Assembly: GCA_934655875.1 (NCBI GenBank)
Contig: CAKUHB010000001.1
Span: forward strand, 124,001 to 188,000
Length of the DNA: 64,000 nucleotides
Direction of reading: 5' to 3'
From: an uncultured Oscillospiraceae bacterium
GTDB lineage: Bacteria; Bacillota; Clostridia; Oscillospirales; Oscillospiraceae
Part shown: positions 43,338 through 51,684 of the stretch, piece by piece
Position numbering within the stretch: position 1 is the first letter of the stretch
Layout of the letters: each line of letters begins with the position of its first letter
Notes under the pieces: generated by a model
Databases searched by the model: none
Seen by the model: only the letters and a program-made list of their open reading frames with translations
Told to the model about the DNA's origin: nothing
Program-made: the position numbers and the translations under genes

Positions 43338-44017
43338 CGTATATCGGCCACAGCGGCTTTTTCGTGCGCACGCGGGAGATGTGCTATCTCTTTGACTATG
43401 AAAAGGGCCGGCTCCCGCAGCCGGAGCCGGGCGAATGTATCGTGATGCTGGCAAGTCACGCGCACCCGGATCATTATAATCCGGACGCGCCCGCGGCGCT
43501 GCGGGCGCTTGGCTGGGAGGTTCCGCTGGCCGTCCTTGCACGGGATATCCGGGCGCGGAAGTATCCGCCGCAGACGGAGGTCTTATCCGTCCGCGCAGAC
43601 CAGACGTATTTGCTGCCGGGCGGCGCGCAGCTGCGAACGCTCCGGTCGACCGACAGCGGCGTCGCATTTCTGCTGCAAACGGCAGAAGGGACGGTTTACC
43701 ACGCGGGCGATCTGAACGACTGGACATGGGACGGCGAGCCGGAGCAGGAAAACCGTCAGATGCGCGGCAATTACCGCCATGAGATCGACAAGCTGGCGGG
43801 TATCCCCATCGGCACTGCCTGCGTACCGCTGGATCCGCGGCAAAAGACGCATGCGGCGGACGGGATCCTGTATTTTCTGAAGACTACACAGGCAAAGGTC
43901 GTTTACCCCATGCACTACTGGGACGAGCCCACAATCATTGACCGCTTCTTACAGGACTATCCACAATACGCGGGGCGCGTCATCAGCCCCGAGACGATCC
44001 GGGAGGACATGATATGA
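43328..44017 (+). CDS. metallo-beta-lactamase-fold hydrolase
   Basis: This 229-residue protein starts MQITYIGHSGFFVRTREMCY. The core metal motif is SHAHPDHYN (HxHxDH), with later ligands in VYHAGDLNDWTW and VYPMHYWDE. It resembles the UlaG/UPF0173-like branch of MBL proteins. Substrate unknown. It overlaps its neighbours on both sides, so it belongs to the SprT-like operon. Confidence 0.87.
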   Translation: MQITYIGHSGFFVRTREMCYLFDYEKGRLPQPEPGECIVMLASHAHPDHYNPDAPAALRALGWEVPLAVLARDIRARKYPPQTEVLSVRADQTYLLPGGAQLRTLRSTDSGVAFLLQTAEGTVYHAGDLNDWTWDGEPEQENRQMRGNYRHEIDKLAGIPIGTACVPLDPRQKTHAADGILYFLKTTQAKVVYPMHYWDEPTIIDRFLQDYPQYAGRVISPETIREDMI

Positions 44018-44463
44018 CAAAAGCAGAACGGGCAAGAGAACTGTTTTTCGAGGGCTGCAACTGCGCACAGGCGGTGCTGCTGGCATTTGCAGAGGATAAA
44101 ATGGACCGGGAGACCGCGATGAAGCTGTCCTCCGGCTTTGGCGGCGGCATGGCCGGGATGCGCGGCGTGTGCGGCGCGGTGAGCGGGATGTTCATGGCCT
44201 ATGGCCTGCTCCGCGGCCCTGCCGACCCGACAGACCGCGCGGCAAAGACGCGCAATTACGAAACGCTGCGGCAGCTGGCCGGCGAATTTGAAGCGCAGAA
44301 CGGCTCCATCATCTGCCGCCAGCTGCTCGGCCTTGACCCCGATTTCAAGCCCCAGCCGCCCGAACCGCGGACAGACGGCTACTATAAAAAGCGCCCCTGT
44401 CCGGAGATGGTCTACTGCGCGGCAAAAATTCTGGAGGAGTATCTGGAGCAGAACCCGGAATAA
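44014..44463 (+). CDS. C_GCAxxG_C_C family redox protein
   Basis: This 149-residue protein has the namesake motif: C16-N-C18-A-Q (EGCNCAQAVL), GFGGGMAGMRGVCGAVSG, C98 (IICRQLL), and a C-terminal CPEMVYCAAKI pair. These cysteines suggest a metal or electron-transfer site; family members are small redox proteins of unknown reaction, common in anaerobes. Overlaps the MBL stop by ATGA; last gene of its operon. Confidence 0.9.
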   Translation: MTKAERARELFFEGCNCAQAVLLAFAEDKMDRETAMKLSSGFGGGMAGMRGVCGAVSGMFMAYGLLRGPADPTDRAAKTRNYETLRQLAGEFEAQNGSIICRQLLGLDPDFKPQPPEPRTDGYYKKRPCPEMVYCAAKILEEYLEQNPE

Positions 44464-44503
44464 AAAAAGCCGCCCGGAAAGGGCGGGCCGCATGAGACAG
44501 CAC

Positions 44504-44540
44504 ACAGGCACAGCAGGATGATCTGCTGTGCCTGTTCTTG
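44504..44540. terminator. terminator after the SprT-like operon
   Basis: A 13-bp stem (44504-44516 with 44523-44535) is followed by TTCTTGT. A weaker GCCCGG-GAAA hairpin precedes it at 44469-44488. Confidence 0.75.
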
Positions 44541-44564
44541 TATCATTTGATTTCACGCAGGCAT

Positions 44565-44692
44565 CCCTTGGCTCTCCCTTTGGGAGAGCTGTCGCCGCAG
44601 GCGACTGAGAGGGTTTTTGCAGTCACGGTCAGCGCGTACCCTCTCCGTCTTCGCTTCGCTCAGCCACCTCTCCCAAAGGGAGAGGCAAGGAA
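44565..44692. repeat. palindromic intergenic element, copy R4
   Basis: The ends are inverted: CTTGGCTCTCCCTTTGGGAG at the left and CTCCCAAAGGGAGAGGCAAG at the right. About 85 bases lie between, including an inner CGCCGCAGGCG hairpin. Overall layout (self-complementary ends, GAGAGGG ... CCCTCTCC) parallels the left parts of R1 and R2. The 44464-44739 gap holds this element and the terminator only. Confidence 0.75.
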
Positions 44693-44739
44693 TGCGGGGA
44701 AAGAGAATTTTTGGTGCAAATCCGCCGACTTCCCGATTT

Positions 44740-45495
44740 CTACGCCTTTCGCGCCAGTGTCGCCCAATAGGTCGGGATATTGTGCTCGTGCAGGTTGCCG
44801 TAGCCGTTGGTGTCCTCATAGAGGTCAAGCAGCTGCAAGCCTGCCTTGAGCTGGCCGGTCAGCTGTTCGTGGGCGGTGTGGGAGAACTGAATGCCGCAGT
44901 TCGTCTTTTGCAGCTGGCGCATCTGCGTTTCATCTTCCAGTGGGTTGAACGGCAGCGTGTTGACGATCCTCGTCTCGTCCTCGTCAAAGGCAAAGTTCAG
45001 CCCGTTGTCCAGTCCGGCGAGCAGCCGTCCGCCGGGCCGCAGGATCCGCGCACACTCGTGCCAGATCGGCAGAACGGCGTAGACATAGCAGTTGGAGACG
45101 GGATGGAAAATGAGATCGAAGCTATGATCGTCAAACGGCAGGCGCTTGGTCATGTCCGCGCGGACGATGGTAATGTCATAGCCCTCACGCTGCGCGACCA
45201 TACGCTCCGATTCCAGCTGCTTTTCCGAGTAGTCCAGCACCGTGCATGTCGCGCCCAGCGCGGCAAAAATGGGCATCTGCTGCCCGCCGCCGCTGGCCAG
45301 GCCCAAAACGCGCTTGCCTTTCAGACTCCCGAACCACGCGTGCGGGACAAATTTGACCGGCGTCAGCTTCACGTCCCACGTGCCGTTTTTCGCGTTTTCG
45401 TATGCTTCATGCGAAATGGGCTTGCCCCATTCCCAGCCGTCCTCGACCCAGCGGTCGACGGTTTTGCTGTTGATATCCTGATAGGAAAGTTCCAT
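44740..45495 (-). CDS. class I SAM-dependent methyltransferase
   Basis: This 251-residue enzyme starts at ATG 45495, set by AAAGGAGAACCCT; open frame above it runs into the ABC-F gene. SAM motif I is VLGLASGGGQQMPIFAALGA, then TVLDYSEKQLE (acidic loop) and DMTKRLPFDDHSFDLIF. It resembles the UbiE/Methyltransf_11 group. It is 11 bases downstream of an ABC-F gene and likely co-transcribed. Substrate unknown. Confidence 0.9.
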   Translation of the reverse strand: MELSYQDINSKTVDRWVEDGWEWGKPISHEAYENAKNGTWDVKLTPVKFVPHAWFGSLKGKRVLGLASGGGQQMPIFAALGATCTVLDYSEKQLESERMVAQREGYDITIVRADMTKRLPFDDHSFDLIFHPVSNCYVYAVLPIWHECARILRPGGRLLAGLDNGLNFAFDEDETRIVNTLPFNPLEDETQMRQLQKTNCGIQFSHTAHEQLTGQLKAGLQLLDLYEDTNGYGNLHEHNIPTYWATLARKA

Positions 45496-45506
45496 AGGGT
45501 TCTCCT

Positions 45507-47117
45507 TTAGTTCGATTCCTTTGCCAGCTTCCATGCCACGTAATCGTCATAGGAGCTGAGCCGGTCGACGATTGTGCCGTCGGGCTGGAACTCGATGACG
45601 CGGCTGCAGGTGGTCTGCAGCAGCTCGTGGTCGTGCGACGCGAGCAGGATGTTGCCCGGGAAGGCGCACAGTCCCTTGTTGACGGCCTGGATGGCTTCCA
45701 TGTCGAGGTGGTTCGTCGGCTGGTCGAGCAGCAGCACGTTTGCGCCCGAGAGCATCATGCGCGAGAGCATGCACCGCACCTTCTCGCCGCCGGAGAGCAC
45801 GTTCACGGGCTTGAACACCTCTTCGCCGGAGAAGAGCATCCGCCCGAGGAAGCCGCGCAGGTACACGTCGTCCTTTTTGGCGGAATACTGCCGGATCCAG
45901 TCGACGAGCGATTCGCTGTGGCCCTCAAAATATTCGGTGTTGTCCTTCGGCAGATAGCTGGTCGTAACGGTCTGGCCCCATTTGACGCTGCCCTCGTCCG
46001 GCTCCAGCTCGCCCATGAGGATCTTGAAGAGCGTCGTCTGCGCCAGCTCGTTTTCGCCGACAAAGGCGATCTTGTCGTTTTTGTTCACGATGAACGAGAC
46101 CTTGTCGAGAAGCTTCACGCCGTCGATGGTCTTTGACACGTCTGTTACAAACAGAATGTCCTTGCCGACCTCGCGCTCGCGCTCAAAGCCGACGAACGGA
46201 TACCGGCGGGAGGACGCGGGCATTTCCTCGACGGTCATCTTGTCCAGGAGCCGGCGGCGGCTGGTCGCCTGTTTGCTCTTGGCCTTGTTGGCCGCGAAGC
46301 GGGCGATGAAGGTCTGCAATTCGGCGATTTTCTCCTCCGCGCGCTTATTCTTGTTGCGGATGAGCTGCTGGATGAGCTGGGAGGATTCGTACCAGAAATC
46401 GTAGTTGCCGACGTACATCTTGATCTTGCCGTAGTCAATATCCACGATGTGCGTGCAGACGGTATTGAGGAAATGGCGGTCATGGCTGACGACGATGATG
46501 AGCCCCGTGTCCTCATAGTCGAGGATAAAATCCTCGAGCCAGTTGATCGCTTCAATGTCAAGGTTGTTCGTCGGCTCGTCGAGCATAATGATATCAGGCT
46601 TGCCGAACAGCGCCTGCGCCAGCAGCACCTTGACCTTCAGCCGCGGGTCGGTATTGCCCATGAGATCGTAATGCAGCTCCACCGGGATGCCAAGGCCCTG
46701 CAAAAGCTTCGACGCGTCGGATTCCGCTTCCCAGCCGTCCATGTCGGCGAACTCCGCTTCCAGCTCGCTCGCCCGCATGCCGTCCTCCTCGGAGAAGTCC
46801 GGCTTTTCATAGAGCGCGTCCTTTTCCTTCATGACGTCGTACAGGTGCTGGTTGCCCATGATGACAGTATCGAGGATGGAATAAGCGTCATACTGGTTCT
46901 GATCCTGCTTCAGAACGGACATGCGCGCGCCGGGCTTGATGGAGATTTGGCCGGAGGTCGGCTCCAGCTCGCCGGAGAGCATTTTCAGAAACGTCGATTT
47001 GCCGGCGCCGTTCGCGCCGATCACGCCGTAGCAGTTGCCGGGCGTAAATTGCAGATCGACCTGCTTGAACAAAACCGAACCGCCGAACTGCATGGCAAGA
47101 TTGGAAATCGTGATCAT
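45507..47117 (-). CDS. ABC-F family ATPase (YkpA/YbiT-like)
   Basis: This is a 536-residue two-cassette ATPase without membrane domain. The first Walker A is GANGAGKSTFLKML; the second is the divergent GENELAQTT, in which the P-loop lysine is missing. The D-loops are LDEPTNNLD and LDQPTNHLD, the latter with Gln in place of the catalytic Glu. There is no long C-terminal coiled coil, unlike the copy at 23739. The linker (about 240-310) is rich in Lys/Arg. Probably acts on the ribosome. Confidence 0.93.
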   Translation of the reverse strand: MITISNLAMQFGGSVLFKQVDLQFTPGNCYGVIGANGAGKSTFLKMLSGELEPTSGQISIKPGARMSVLKQDQNQYDAYSILDTVIMGNQHLYDVMKEKDALYEKPDFSEEDGMRASELEAEFADMDGWEAESDASKLLQGLGIPVELHYDLMGNTDPRLKVKVLLAQALFGKPDIIMLDEPTNNLDIEAINWLEDFILDYEDTGLIIVVSHDRHFLNTVCTHIVDIDYGKIKMYVGNYDFWYESSQLIQQLIRNKNKRAEEKIAELQTFIARFAANKAKSKQATSRRRLLDKMTVEEMPASSRRYPFVGFEREREVGKDILFVTDVSKTIDGVKLLDKVSFIVNKNDKIAFVGENELAQTTLFKILMGELEPDEGSVKWGQTVTTSYLPKDNTEYFEGHSESLVDWIRQYSAKKDDVYLRGFLGRMLFSGEEVFKPVNVLSGGEKVRCMLSRMMLSGANVLLLDQPTNHLDMEAIQAVNKGLCAFPGNILLASHDHELLQTTCSRVIEFQPDGTIVDRLSSYDDYVAWKLAKESN

Positions 47118-47192
47118 GATAAAACCTCGTTATTCTTATAATTACGGATATCATACCACAGTTTTTTCGGTTTGCATAGGCGGAAAATGGAT

Positions 47193-47460
47193 GTCTCCGA
47201 CGGCTCTATCTTTTCCGCCTTGCCGGAAAAGATAGGGGAGAAAAGGGGCGCTGGATACGTTGGGTGCATACTGCGGTGCAGTTTAGGTAAAGAACTAATT
47301 TGAGAACTTCTGCAATCGCATTCAGCCACCTTATGAGCGCTTTGGTACGCGCCGCCCGTTGTAGTGGGCATCGGATTTGCTGCATTGTGCCTTTGAATGG
47401 GTGCGGTCAATAGAAAGTGCCATCAAAATTTGATGGATGGTACGTGTTTGCATCGGCTCA
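47193..47460. repeat. dispersed intergenic repeat, copy R3 (inverse orientation)
   Basis: Read on the minus strand, 47193-47421 matches 25888-26117 along its length, including GGGCGGCGCGTACCAAAGCG and CACCGCAGTATGCAC. Similarity continues to about 47460 (TTTGCATCGGC). It carries the terminal hairpin at 47206-47217/47224-47235. Lies upstream of the ABC-F gene, within the 47118-47898 gap. Confidence 0.82.
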
Positions 47461-47469
47461 AAGAAGGAC

Positions 47470-47740
47470 TTCTTGGGAGCGCATTTCTATCAAATCCGCG
47501 CGGGAAAAGTCCAGAAAAACCGAAGGGGTTTTTCTGGGCGCTTCAAGGGGGTCCGGGGGGAAATTCGCAATCCCCCCGGGCTCCAAACCGCAAACCAGCG
47601 CAGCGTTTGCGGTTTGGAAAGGAAGAAATGAGCACAGAGGATAAGAGACGTCGCTCGCGGCGGCTCGTTCCGTCGTGGTCATTTCTGACGCGCCGCGTTT
47701 TCTTTTGGAGAAGCAAAAGAAAATGCTGGACCGCAGTTGC
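47470..47740. repeat. hairpin-cluster intergenic element R5
   Basis: The second half of the 47118-47898 gap has three consecutive hairpins: CCGGGGGG/CCCCCCGG (47553-47579), CCAAACCGCAAAC/GTTTGCGGTTTGG (47583-47617) and TTTTCTTTTG/CAAAAGAAAA (47698-47723). Short open frames here have no ribosome site or family match and are not genes. Confidence 0.65.
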
Positions 47741-47818
47741 AAATTTGTAGGAGGGCATCAGCCTTCTTCCAGTCTTCCTCAGCTTCTGTGAATATACTAT
47801 GAATTTTACAAAACCCCC

Positions 47819-47846
47819 TTGCAAACGGAGGAAAGTGTGCTAGAAT
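47819..47846 (+). promoter_or_regulatory. promoter of htpG
   Basis: -35 TTGCAA (47819-47824) and -10 TAGAAT (47841-47846), spacer 16, directly before the CIRCE. Confidence 0.8.
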
Positions 47847-47850
47847 ACAG

Positions 47851-47877
47851 TTAGCACTCAGATGCGTTGAGTGCTAA
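47851..47877. promoter_or_regulatory. CIRCE element (HrcA operator)
   Basis: TTAGCACTC-N9-GAGTGCTAA is a perfect match to the consensus, placed at the transcription start of htpG. Confidence 0.97.
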
Positions 47878-47898
47878 TCTGCAAAGGACGTGACAACT

Positions 47899-49797
47899 AT
47901 GGCAAAAAAACAGTTCAAAGCTGAATCCAAGCGTCTGCTGGATTTGATGATCAATTCTATTTATACGCATCAGGAGATCTTCCTGCGTGAAATTATTTCG
48001 AACGCCTCGGACGCCATCGATAAGCTGGCCTATCAGGCGCTGACCGACGAAAAGGTCGGTCTGAACCGCAGCGACTTCGCCATCGAGCTGAAGCCGGACG
48101 AGACTGCGCGCACCCTGACCGTCAGCGACAACGGCGTCGGCATGGATAAGGACGAGATGGAAAATAACCTCGGCACCATCTGCCGCTCCGGCAGCCTGCA
48201 GTTCAAGCAGGCGCTGGACAAGGACAAGGCCGCCGATACCGACATCATCGGCCAGTTCGGCGTGGGCTTCTATTCCGCGTTCATGGTCGCCGATAAGGTG
48301 ACAGTCATTTCGAAGAAGTACGGCTCCGACGAAGCGTGGAAGTGGGAATCCGAGGGCGCGGACGGCTATACCATGACGCCGTGCGAGCGTGCAAACGCCG
48401 GTACGGACGTCATCATGCAGCTCAAGGCCGATACGGACGATGAGAAGTATTCCCGCTTTCTCAAGACGTGGGAGCTCCAGCAGCTCGTGCGCAAGTATTC
48501 CGATTACATCCGCTACCCCATCCGCATGGCAGTCGAAAAAAGCCGCATGAAGGAGGGCACGGAGAAGAACGAAACGCCCGAATACGAGACCTATACCGAG
48601 GTCGAGACGCTCAACTCCATGGTTCCGATCTGGAACAAGAATAAAAAGGACGTCACGGACGAGGAATACAACAACTTCTACAAGGAAAAGTTCTTTGACT
48701 TCGAAGACCCGCTGGCCGTCATCCACGCAAATGTCGAGGGCGCAGTGACCTACAAGGCACTGCTGTACATCCCGGCCAAGGCGCCGTATGACTTCTATAC
48801 CAAGGACTTCAAGAAGGGCTTGCAGCTGTATTCCTCCGGTGTCATGATCATGGAAAACTGCGCCGATCTGCTGCCGGACTGCTTCCGCTTCGTGCGCGGC
48901 GTGGTCGACTCGCAGGATCTGAGCCTGAATATCTCCCGTGAGATGCTGCAGCATGACCGCCAGCTGAAGTTCATCGCGGGCAATCTTGAAAAGAAGATCA
49001 AGTCCGAGCTGCAAAAGCTGCTGGACAACGACCGCGAGAAATACGAGAAATTCTTCGCCGCCTTCGGCCCGCAGCTCAAATACGGCGTGCTGGCCGACTA
49101 CGGCGCGAAGAAGGACACGCTTCAGGATCTGCTGCTCTACTGGTCGAGCAAGGAGGGCAAGCTCGTCTCGCTCAAGGAATATGTCGCAGCCATGCCGGAG
49201 GAGCAGAAATATATCTACTATGCCAACGGCGAGAGCCGCGAGCGCCTTGGCCAGCTGCCGCAGCTGGAAAAATTGCAGGCGAAGGGCTACGACGTCCTGT
49301 TTATGACCGACGAGGTCGACGGCTTCGTGCCGCAGACGCTCGGCAAGTATCAGGAGAAGGAGCTCAAGTCCATCACGGCGGGCGACCTTGGTCTTGAGAC
49401 CGAGGAGGAAAAGAAAGCCGCCGAGGAAAAGAGCGAAAAATCGAAGCAGACGCTGGACTTCGTCAAAAAGACGCTCGGCGATAAGGTCAAGGAGGTGCGT
49501 CTGAGCGACAACCTTGGCAGCCATCCCGTGAGCGTCATCCCTGCCGAGGGCATGACGTTTGAGATGGAAAAATATTTCAAGCGCGTCGACCCGAACTCCG
49601 GCATGAAGGCGGAGCGCATCCTCGAGCTGAACGCCGATCACCCGATCTTTGCCAAGCTGCAAATTGCCGTTGCGCAGGATGAGAAGAAGGCCGAAGACCT
49701 TGTGAAGATTCTCTACACGCAGGCACTGCTGATGGCCGACCTGCCGGTCGAAAACGCCGGCGAGTACACCGATCTGGTGTGCAGCCTGATCGGATAA
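47899..49797 (+). CDS. htpG: molecular chaperone HtpG (Hsp90)
   Basis: This 632-residue Hsp90 starts at ATG 47899, ten bases after AAAGGA; GTG 47890 is in frame but too close to the ribosome site. The N-terminal GHKL ATPase contains LREIISNASDAIDKL, DNGVGM and GQFGVGFYSAFMVADKV. The middle domain has the catalytic-loop SREMLQHDRQL, with the usual arginine present. A C-terminal dimer domain closes it. Refolds client proteins with ATP in the cytoplasm. Heat-regulated through the CIRCE upstream. Single gene, bidirectional terminator downstream. Confidence 0.97.
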   Translation: MAKKQFKAESKRLLDLMINSIYTHQEIFLREIISNASDAIDKLAYQALTDEKVGLNRSDFAIELKPDETARTLTVSDNGVGMDKDEMENNLGTICRSGSLQFKQALDKDKAADTDIIGQFGVGFYSAFMVADKVTVISKKYGSDEAWKWESEGADGYTMTPCERANAGTDVIMQLKADTDDEKYSRFLKTWELQQLVRKYSDYIRYPIRMAVEKSRMKEGTEKNETPEYETYTEVETLNSMVPIWNKNKKDVTDEEYNNFYKEKFFDFEDPLAVIHANVEGAVTYKALLYIPAKAPYDFYTKDFKKGLQLYSSGVMIMENCADLLPDCFRFVRGVVDSQDLSLNISREMLQHDRQLKFIAGNLEKKIKSELQKLLDNDREKYEKFFAAFGPQLKYGVLADYGAKKDTLQDLLLYWSSKEGKLVSLKEYVAAMPEEQKYIYYANGESRERLGQLPQLEKLQAKGYDVLFMTDEVDGFVPQTLGKYQEKELKSITAGDLGLETEEEKKAAEEKSEKSKQTLDFVKKTLGDKVKEVRLSDNLGSHPVSVIPAEGMTFEMEKYFKRVDPNSGMKAERILELNADHPIFAKLQIAVAQDEKKAEDLVKILYTQALLMADLPVENAGEYTDLVCSLIG

Positions 49798-49807
49798 AGA
49801 AAGAAGC

Positions 49808-49843
49808 AAAGGCCGCCCGGACAAACCTGTCCGGGCGGCCTTT
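49808..49843. terminator. bidirectional terminator between htpG and btuD
   Basis: A perfect 16-bp stem AAAGGCCGCCCGGACA / TGTCCGGGCGGCCTTT (49808-49823, 49828-49843) with an AACC loop. Confidence 0.93.
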
Positions 49844-49856
49844 TGCTATAAATCCG

Positions 49857-50624
49857 TTATGTTTCCGTCCACTGGCCGTACAGGCCGCGCATCCACGCGC
49901 CGACATCCATGCCATAGACCGGATCCAGATGCTTTTTATTCAGAACCTCTGCCGCAGGCCCGCAGGCCACGGCCCTTCCGTGGTCGATCAGCAGCGCGTC
50001 CGTGCCGAACGCCCGCGCAAGCGACAGATCGTGCACCACGCTCACGACGGCGCGGCCCGGCGTTTGCAGCCACCGGCTGACCAGCGCGAAGATCTGCTTC
50101 TGATAAATGAGATCGAGGTGGTTGGTCGGCTCGTCCAGAAGCAGCAGCTTCGGATCCTGCGCCAGCACCTGCGCAAGAAACGTCCGCTGCAATTCACCGC
50201 CGGAGAGCGTCAGGACAGACTGGCTGCGCTTATCCTGCAAGCCGGTCATCGTGATCGCCCGCTCGACCATGGCCCGGTCGTCCGTCTGCTGGCGGCCGAA
50301 CAGGCCGGCGGAATACGCAAAGCGGCCCAGCCGCACGACCTCCTCCACGGTGAAGCTGTAACCGACAAAATGATTCTGCGCCAGAATGCCGATCGACTGC
50401 GCCCGCACCGCAGGCTTCATCGACGACACGCGCGTTCCTTCAAATAAGATCTCTCCCGTATAGGGCGTGCCCTGCGTCACGGCGCGCAGCACCGTGGACT
50501 TCCCTGCCCCATTCGGGCCGACGATCATCAGCCACTGTCCTTCCGAGACAGAAAACGACAGCCCGTCGACGATCTTTTTCGCGCCCAGCTGTACAGTCAG
50601 GCGCTTCAGCTCCAGCATCGGCAT
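49857..50624 (-). CDS. btuD: cobalamin (B12) ABC importer ATPase, BtuD-like
   Basis: This 255-residue ABC ATPase of the FecE/FhuC/BtuD group starts at ATG 50624 behind GAAAGGAGCACTG; the frame stays open much further upstream inside the permease gene, without meaning. Walker A GPNGAGKST, signature LSGGELQRT, Walker B LLLLDEPTNHLD. It powers the permease encoded two bases upstream. The cobalamin riboswitch at the head of the operon gives the substrate. Confidence 0.9.
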   Translation of the reverse strand: MPMLELKRLTVQLGAKKIVDGLSFSVSEGQWLMIVGPNGAGKSTVLRAVTQGTPYTGEILFEGTRVSSMKPAVRAQSIGILAQNHFVGYSFTVEEVVRLGRFAYSAGLFGRQQTDDRAMVERAITMTGLQDKRSQSVLTLSGGELQRTFLAQVLAQDPKLLLLDEPTNHLDLIYQKQIFALVSRWLQTPGRAVVSVVHDLSLARAFGTDALLIDHGRAVACGPAAEVLNKKHLDPVYGMDVGAWMRGLYGQWTET

Positions 50625-50626
50625 AT

Positions 50627-51655
50627 TCAGTGCTCCTTTCTGGACTGATAGAAGATGACGACGAACACGATCGCGCCCACGAAGCTCGTCACAACGCCGA
50701 TCGGCAGCTCCAGCGGGTTCAGGAGGATGCGCGCGATGAGATCGGCCAGCATCAGAAAGCAGGCTCCGCCGAACACCGACGCCGGCAGCAGCCGCTTGTG
50801 GTTCGGCCCGACCAGCATTCTGGCCATATGCGGCGTCACAAGACCGACAAAGCCGATCGTGCCGCCGACGGACACGCACACGCCGATGAGAACTGACACC
50901 ACGATCAGCAGCACCAGCTTCGCCCGGCGCACGTCCACGCCGATCTGCCGGGCGTTGTCCTCGCCGACGGCAAAGGCGTTGAGCACCTGCGCATGCAGGA
51001 AAATGACGCCGCCGCACACCAGAAGCGCCGCGGCGAGCATCGCCGCGTTCTGATACGTGCTGCCGCTGAGACTGCCCATGGTCCAGAACGTGATCCGCTG
51101 CACCTTGTCTGCGGCAAAGGTGATGATGATGCTCATGATGCTGGAAACGAACATGGAGAAGATCACGCCGATCAGGATGATCGTATTGGTCGAGAGCGAC
51201 CGGTCGAACTTGTAGGAAAGCCCCAGGATCACGAGCAGCGAGCCGAACGCGAACAAAATCGCCATCCCAACCGTCCCCGCGAATGGCAGCCCCGGCAGCG
51301 TGATGCCAAACGCGATGGCGCACACCGCGCCGAGCGACGCGCCGGAGGAAACGCCCAGCGTCGAACCGTCGGCCAGCGGGTTTTTGAGCAGTCCCTGCAT
51401 CGCCGCACCGGCCAGCGACAAAGCGGCGCCCGTCAGCGCCACGCACAGAACGCGCGGCAGGCGGATGGGGATGATGGACGAGACCATGCCCTCCGGCAGA
51501 GTGCCGCCGGTCAGCTTGGCAGCAAAAAACGCCAGCGTGTCGCCAAGCGGCACGCGGACGCTGCCCACACAGACGCAAAGGCACAGCACCGCCAGCGTCA
51601 CGAGGGCGAACAGAAGATATTCCCAAGCTCTGAACGTTTCGTGATGCCGGCGCAT
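50627..51655 (-). CDS. btuC: cobalamin ABC importer permease, FecCD/BtuC family
   Basis: This 342-residue permease has about ten membrane helices and the family blocks RLPRVLCVALTGAALSLAGA, GLLKNPLADGSTLGVSSGA and the C-terminal TIGFVGLVTPHMARMLVGPN, which contacts the ATPase. Lies between the binding protein (29-base gap) and the ATPase (2-base gap). Belongs to the riboswitch-controlled B12 import operon. Confidence 0.92.
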   Translation of the reverse strand: MRRHHETFRAWEYLLFALVTLAVLCLCVCVGSVRVPLGDTLAFFAAKLTGGTLPEGMVSSIIPIRLPRVLCVALTGAALSLAGAAMQGLLKNPLADGSTLGVSSGASLGAVCAIAFGITLPGLPFAGTVGMAILFAFGSLLVILGLSYKFDRSLSTNTIILIGVIFSMFVSSIMSIIITFAADKVQRITFWTMGSLSGSTYQNAAMLAAALLVCGGVIFLHAQVLNAFAVGEDNARQIGVDVRRAKLVLLIVVSVLIGVCVSVGGTIGFVGLVTPHMARMLVGPNHKRLLPASVFGGACFLMLADLIARILLNPLELPIGVVTSFVGAIVFVVIFYQSRKEH

Positions 51656-51684
51656 GCTGTGCCTCCTGTGTTTATTCTGTCCTA

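Noticed and set aside
42687..43727. Long upstream extension of the radical SAM frame
   Set aside because: It overlaps the SprT-like and MBL genes in antisense and lacks family similarity before the methionine at 42686.
47397..47750. 117-codon plus-strand frame in the gap before htpG
   Set aside because: Runs through repeat R3 and the hairpin cluster, no ribosome site, no family.
47890..47898. GTG 47890 as htpG start
   Set aside because: Only one base from the AAAGGA site; ATG 47899 has normal spacing and is where Hsp90 similarity starts.
47851..49824. 657-codon minus-strand frame over htpG
   Set aside because: Perfect antisense shadow of htpG; starts and ends without signals.
50625..51626. 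Upstream extension of the btuD frame
   Set aside because: Lies inside btuC out of frame, Arg/Ala-rich; the BtuD family begins at MPMLELKRLTV.
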